Below are positions 23,303-24,426 of a stretch of 24,426 nt of DNA, in pieces. Under the pieces are notes generated by a model. The model worked only from the letters and a program-made list of their open reading frames with translations. It made no database searches and had not been told where the DNA came from. This stretch comes from a virus: positions 1-24,426 of IMG/VR virus record IMGVR_UViG_3300042691_022657. One strand, given 5' to 3'. The translations under genes and the position numbers were made by a program. The first letter of the stretch is position 1. Every line of letters starts with the position of its first letter.

Positions 23303-23324
23303 CAGGGGTACGCAACCGCGGTAC
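23303..23324 (+). repeat. 22-bp direct repeat, copy 1 (GGGGTAC-type)
   Basis: The copy has the form CAGGGGTAC-nn-AACCG-n-GGTAC and matches the second copy at 23527-23548 in 19 of 22 positions. Both contain two GGTAC cores exactly 13 bp apart. The copies are 224 bp apart and flank most of the non-coding stretch. Arm-type integrase binding sites or operators are possible; this is inference. Confidence 0.65.
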
Positions 23325-23428
23325 CGATCGAAGCGACGCAGCACGAATTCCAGCGAATGAAGCCGAAAGCGTGCGCGCTGTGGTTCCGGCTCCCGGCACC
23401 AGCATTCCCAATCCAAGCACGCCCATTC

Positions 23429-23445
23429 TCCCGCAACCGGCGGGA
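23429..23445. other. Short GC hairpin in integrase upstream region
   Basis: TCCCGC and GCGGGA form a six-bp stem around the loop AACCG. No T-run follows on either strand, so it is not a canonical terminator. It may mark an untranslated leader or a protein-binding dyad. Confidence 0.3.
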
Positions 23446-23526
23446 AAGTCGCGCAGAATCGGGCACTTGAGCCGTACCGGGCACCGTCCAAGCCCATCCA
23501 TTCCAGCCCATGCACCCACCCCATGA

Positions 23527-23548
23527 CAGGGGTACCGAACCGGGGTAC
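23527..23548 (+). repeat. 22-bp direct repeat, copy 2 (GGGGTAC-type)
   Basis: This is the second copy of the CAGGGGTAC-nn-AACCG-n-GGTAC repeat. It differs from copy 1 only at the two n positions after GGTAC and at the n before the last GGTAC. It ends 28 bp before the integrase ATG and shares its first half with the inverted repeat at 23528-23575, so three related sites cluster here. Confidence 0.65.
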
Positions 23549-23575
23549 GCTCCGCGCGTTCCAACCGGTACCCCT
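23528..23575 (+). promoter_or_regulatory. Inverted repeat abutting the integrase start
   Basis: Arms AGGGGTACCG (23528-23537) and CGGTACCCCT (23566-23575) are perfect 10-bp reverse complements, 28 bp apart. The right arm ends one base before the ATG at 23577 and sits where a ribosome binding site should be; no purine-rich site is visible there. Binding of a protein to the dyad, or pairing in the mRNA, could restrict integrase expression. This is a reading from sequence geometry only. Confidence 0.5.
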
Positions 23576-23576
23576 C

Positions 23577-24426
23577 ATGGCACTCAGTGACGCCCGAATC
23601 CGCTCCGCACGCCCGAAGGAGCGCGCCTACAAGCTCTGGGACGAGAAGGGTTTGTTCCTGCTCGTGAAGCCCAACGGCTCGCGCCTGTGGCGCTGGCGCG
23701 TGCAGCAGCACGGCCGCGAGACGCTGCTCAGCTTCGGCGCCTACCCGGCCGTGTCGCTCGCGCAGGCGCGCACGAGCCGCGACCAGGCGCGGGCCCGGCT
23801 CGCCGCCGGCGAGGACGCGCGCGGGCCGGCCGCCGAGATCCCGACCTTCGAGGCGGCGGCGCGGCTCTGGCTCGACCAGGTCGCGAAGAAGCGGAAGTGG
23901 AAGCCCGTCACGACCGAGGTCGCACGGCGGCGCCTCGAGCAGTACGTCTTCAACACCCCGGTCGGCCGCAAGCGCGTGCACAAGATCGCCGCCCGCGAGT
24001 TCGTGCCCATCGTCGCCGCGATCGACTCCGCCGACCGCGGCGAGACCGCGCTGCGCGTGCGCTCGCTGATCACCCGGGTGATGCGGTTCGCGGCCGGCCG
24101 CGGCTGGACCGACGTCGACCCCTCCGGGACGCTCCGCGAGACCGTCGTCGCCCCGCAGCCGACCAACCGCGCCTCCGTGAAGGACCCCGTCCAGGTCGGC
24201 CGGCTGATGCTCGCGCTGCGCGGCTACCTGGGCACGCCGGTCGTGCAGGCGGCGCTGCAGCTCGCGCCGTACGTCTTCCTGCGCCCGGGCGAGCTCCGCC
24301 AGGGCCGCTGGCCGGAGATCGACCTCGAGGCCGCGGAGTGGCGCATCCCCGGCGAGCGGATGAAGATGGGGCGGCCGCACCTCGTGCCGCTGTCCCGCCA
24401 GGCGGTGGCGATCCTGAAGGCGCTGC
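23577..24426 (+). CDS. int: P4-type tyrosine integrase (3' end outside window)
   Basis: The frame opens at ATG 23577 and runs off the right edge after 283 codons. The N-terminus M-A-L-S-D-A-R-I-R-S-A-R-P (then Y-K-L-W-D-E-K-G-L-F-L-L-V) is the DUF4102 arm-binding domain of P4/CP4-type integrases, with L-S-F-G-A-Y-P-A-V-S-L-A-Q-A-R. A core-binding SAM-like helical domain (about 88-190) follows, then the catalytic domain with L-R-P-G-E-L-R (Arg236) and R-M-K-M-G-R-P-H (Lys263). The H-x-x-R and Tyr nucleophile lie beyond the edge. It would recombine attP and attB. No ribosome binding site is evident; a dyad abuts its start. Whether it belongs to the same element as the late genes is not proven. 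Confidence 0.93.
   Translation, partial: MALSDARIRSARPKERAYKLWDEKGLFLLVKPNGSRLWRWRVQQHGRETLLSFGAYPAVSLAQARTSRDQARARLAAGEDARGPAAEIPTFEAAARLWLDQVAKKRKWKPVTTEVARRRLEQYVFNTPVGRKRVHKIAAREFVPIVAAIDSADRGETALRVRSLITRVMRFAAGRGWTDVDPSGTLRETVVAPQPTNRASVKDPVQVGRLMLALRGYLGTPVVQAALQLAPYVFLRPGELRQGRWPEIDLEAAEWRIPGERMKMGRPHLVPLSRQAVAILKAL

Larger units (their letters stand above)
23206..23576. other. Non-coding region between late genes and integrase
   Basis: These 371 bases contain no convincing gene on either strand. They carry the minus-strand GGAGG site (23211-23215), two imperfect direct repeats, an inverted repeat next to the integrase start and a six-bp hairpin. Several CCCAT repeats also occur, including AGCCCATCCA and AGCCCATGCA about 15 bases apart near 23490-23515. 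The location in front of the integrase is where attachment, integrase arm or excisionase sites and an integrase promoter are expected. No att core can be identified from one sequence. Confidence 0.5.

Noticed and set aside
23050-23526. Plus-strand open frame of about 158 codons before the integrase
   Set aside because: It begins opposite the zinc-ribbon gene, has shuffled Arg/Pro/Ala composition, no ribosome binding site and no recognisable motif.
23206-23576. tRNA gene or tRNA 3' end as attachment site
   Set aside because: I found no T-loop GGTTCRA-type segment with pairing arms. The GGTTCC and TTCC runs here do not fold into a tRNA.
23741-24166. Minus-strand frame opposite the integrase
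   Set aside because: It is the shadow of a clear integrase with DUF4102 and catalytic motifs on the plus strand.

Overview
The window is the late region of a temperate, tailed, HK97-like siphovirus or prophage. It carries the fibre, packaging, head, tail and lysis genes, followed by the start of an integrase gene. By eye the DNA is roughly two-thirds G+C, with strongly G/C-biased third codon positions. A two-component spanin pair (inner-membrane coiled coil plus outer-membrane lipoprotein) indicates a Gram-negative host. High-GC proteobacteria fit best, but nothing in the sequence names a genus. There are no tRNAs, rRNAs, CRISPR arrays or insertion sequences that I can see.

Layout, all on the + strand except one small gene. 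(1) 1-4015: a virion fibre or receptor-binding module. It has a large beta-rich protein running in from the left edge, a 54-residue helical protein, a protein built of degenerate 20-residue repeats, a tail-fibre protein and a fibre-tail adaptor. (2) 4012-6592: HNH nuclease, small terminase (P27 type) and large terminase. A 54-bp gap between HNH and small terminase is where a cos site would be expected. (3) 6597-10428: portal, HK97 prohead protease, HK97-fold capsid protein and an uncharacterised protein behind a perfect 26-bp palindrome. (4) 10495-12285: head-tail connector, closure, gp10-like and tail-completion proteins. (5) 12295-15137: tail tube, a G/GT chaperone pair joined by a textbook -1 frameshift signal, and a short tape measure. 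(6) 15140-15688: a zinc-ribbon/HNH-like gene of the homing type, wedged between the tape measure and tail-tip genes. (7) 15691-20951: tail-tip genes in the order distal-tail-like, hub-like, peptidase-like, J-like, then a small accessory protein. This matches the gp12-gp15 order of gene transfer agents. (8) 20948-22996: a lysis cassette with several membrane proteins, an M15-type peptidase and an overlapping Rz/Rz1 pair. (9) 22993-23205, minus strand: a zinc-ribbon membrane protein. (10) 23206-23576: the only long non-coding stretch, carrying repeated GGGGTAC-type motifs, followed by a P4-type tyrosine integrase cut by the right edge.

Most late genes touch or overlap (ATGA, GTGA or TGATG junctions), so from the terminases to the spanins this looks like one or a few long polycistronic transcripts with translational coupling. 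Terminase fills proheads built by portal, protease and capsid protein. The connector proteins join the head to a tail tube whose length is set by the tape measure and whose assembly needs the G/GT chaperones. The tip complex and the fibres encoded at the left edge recognise and penetrate the host, and the lysis cassette releases progeny.

I see no wholly new multi-gene system. The strongest observations are the complete G/GT frameshift element, the 20-residue repeat protein, a distal-tail protein carrying two apparent carbohydrate-binding-like insertions, the duplicated domain in the left-edge fibre protein, the perfect palindrome after the capsid gene, and the repeat array in front of the integrase.
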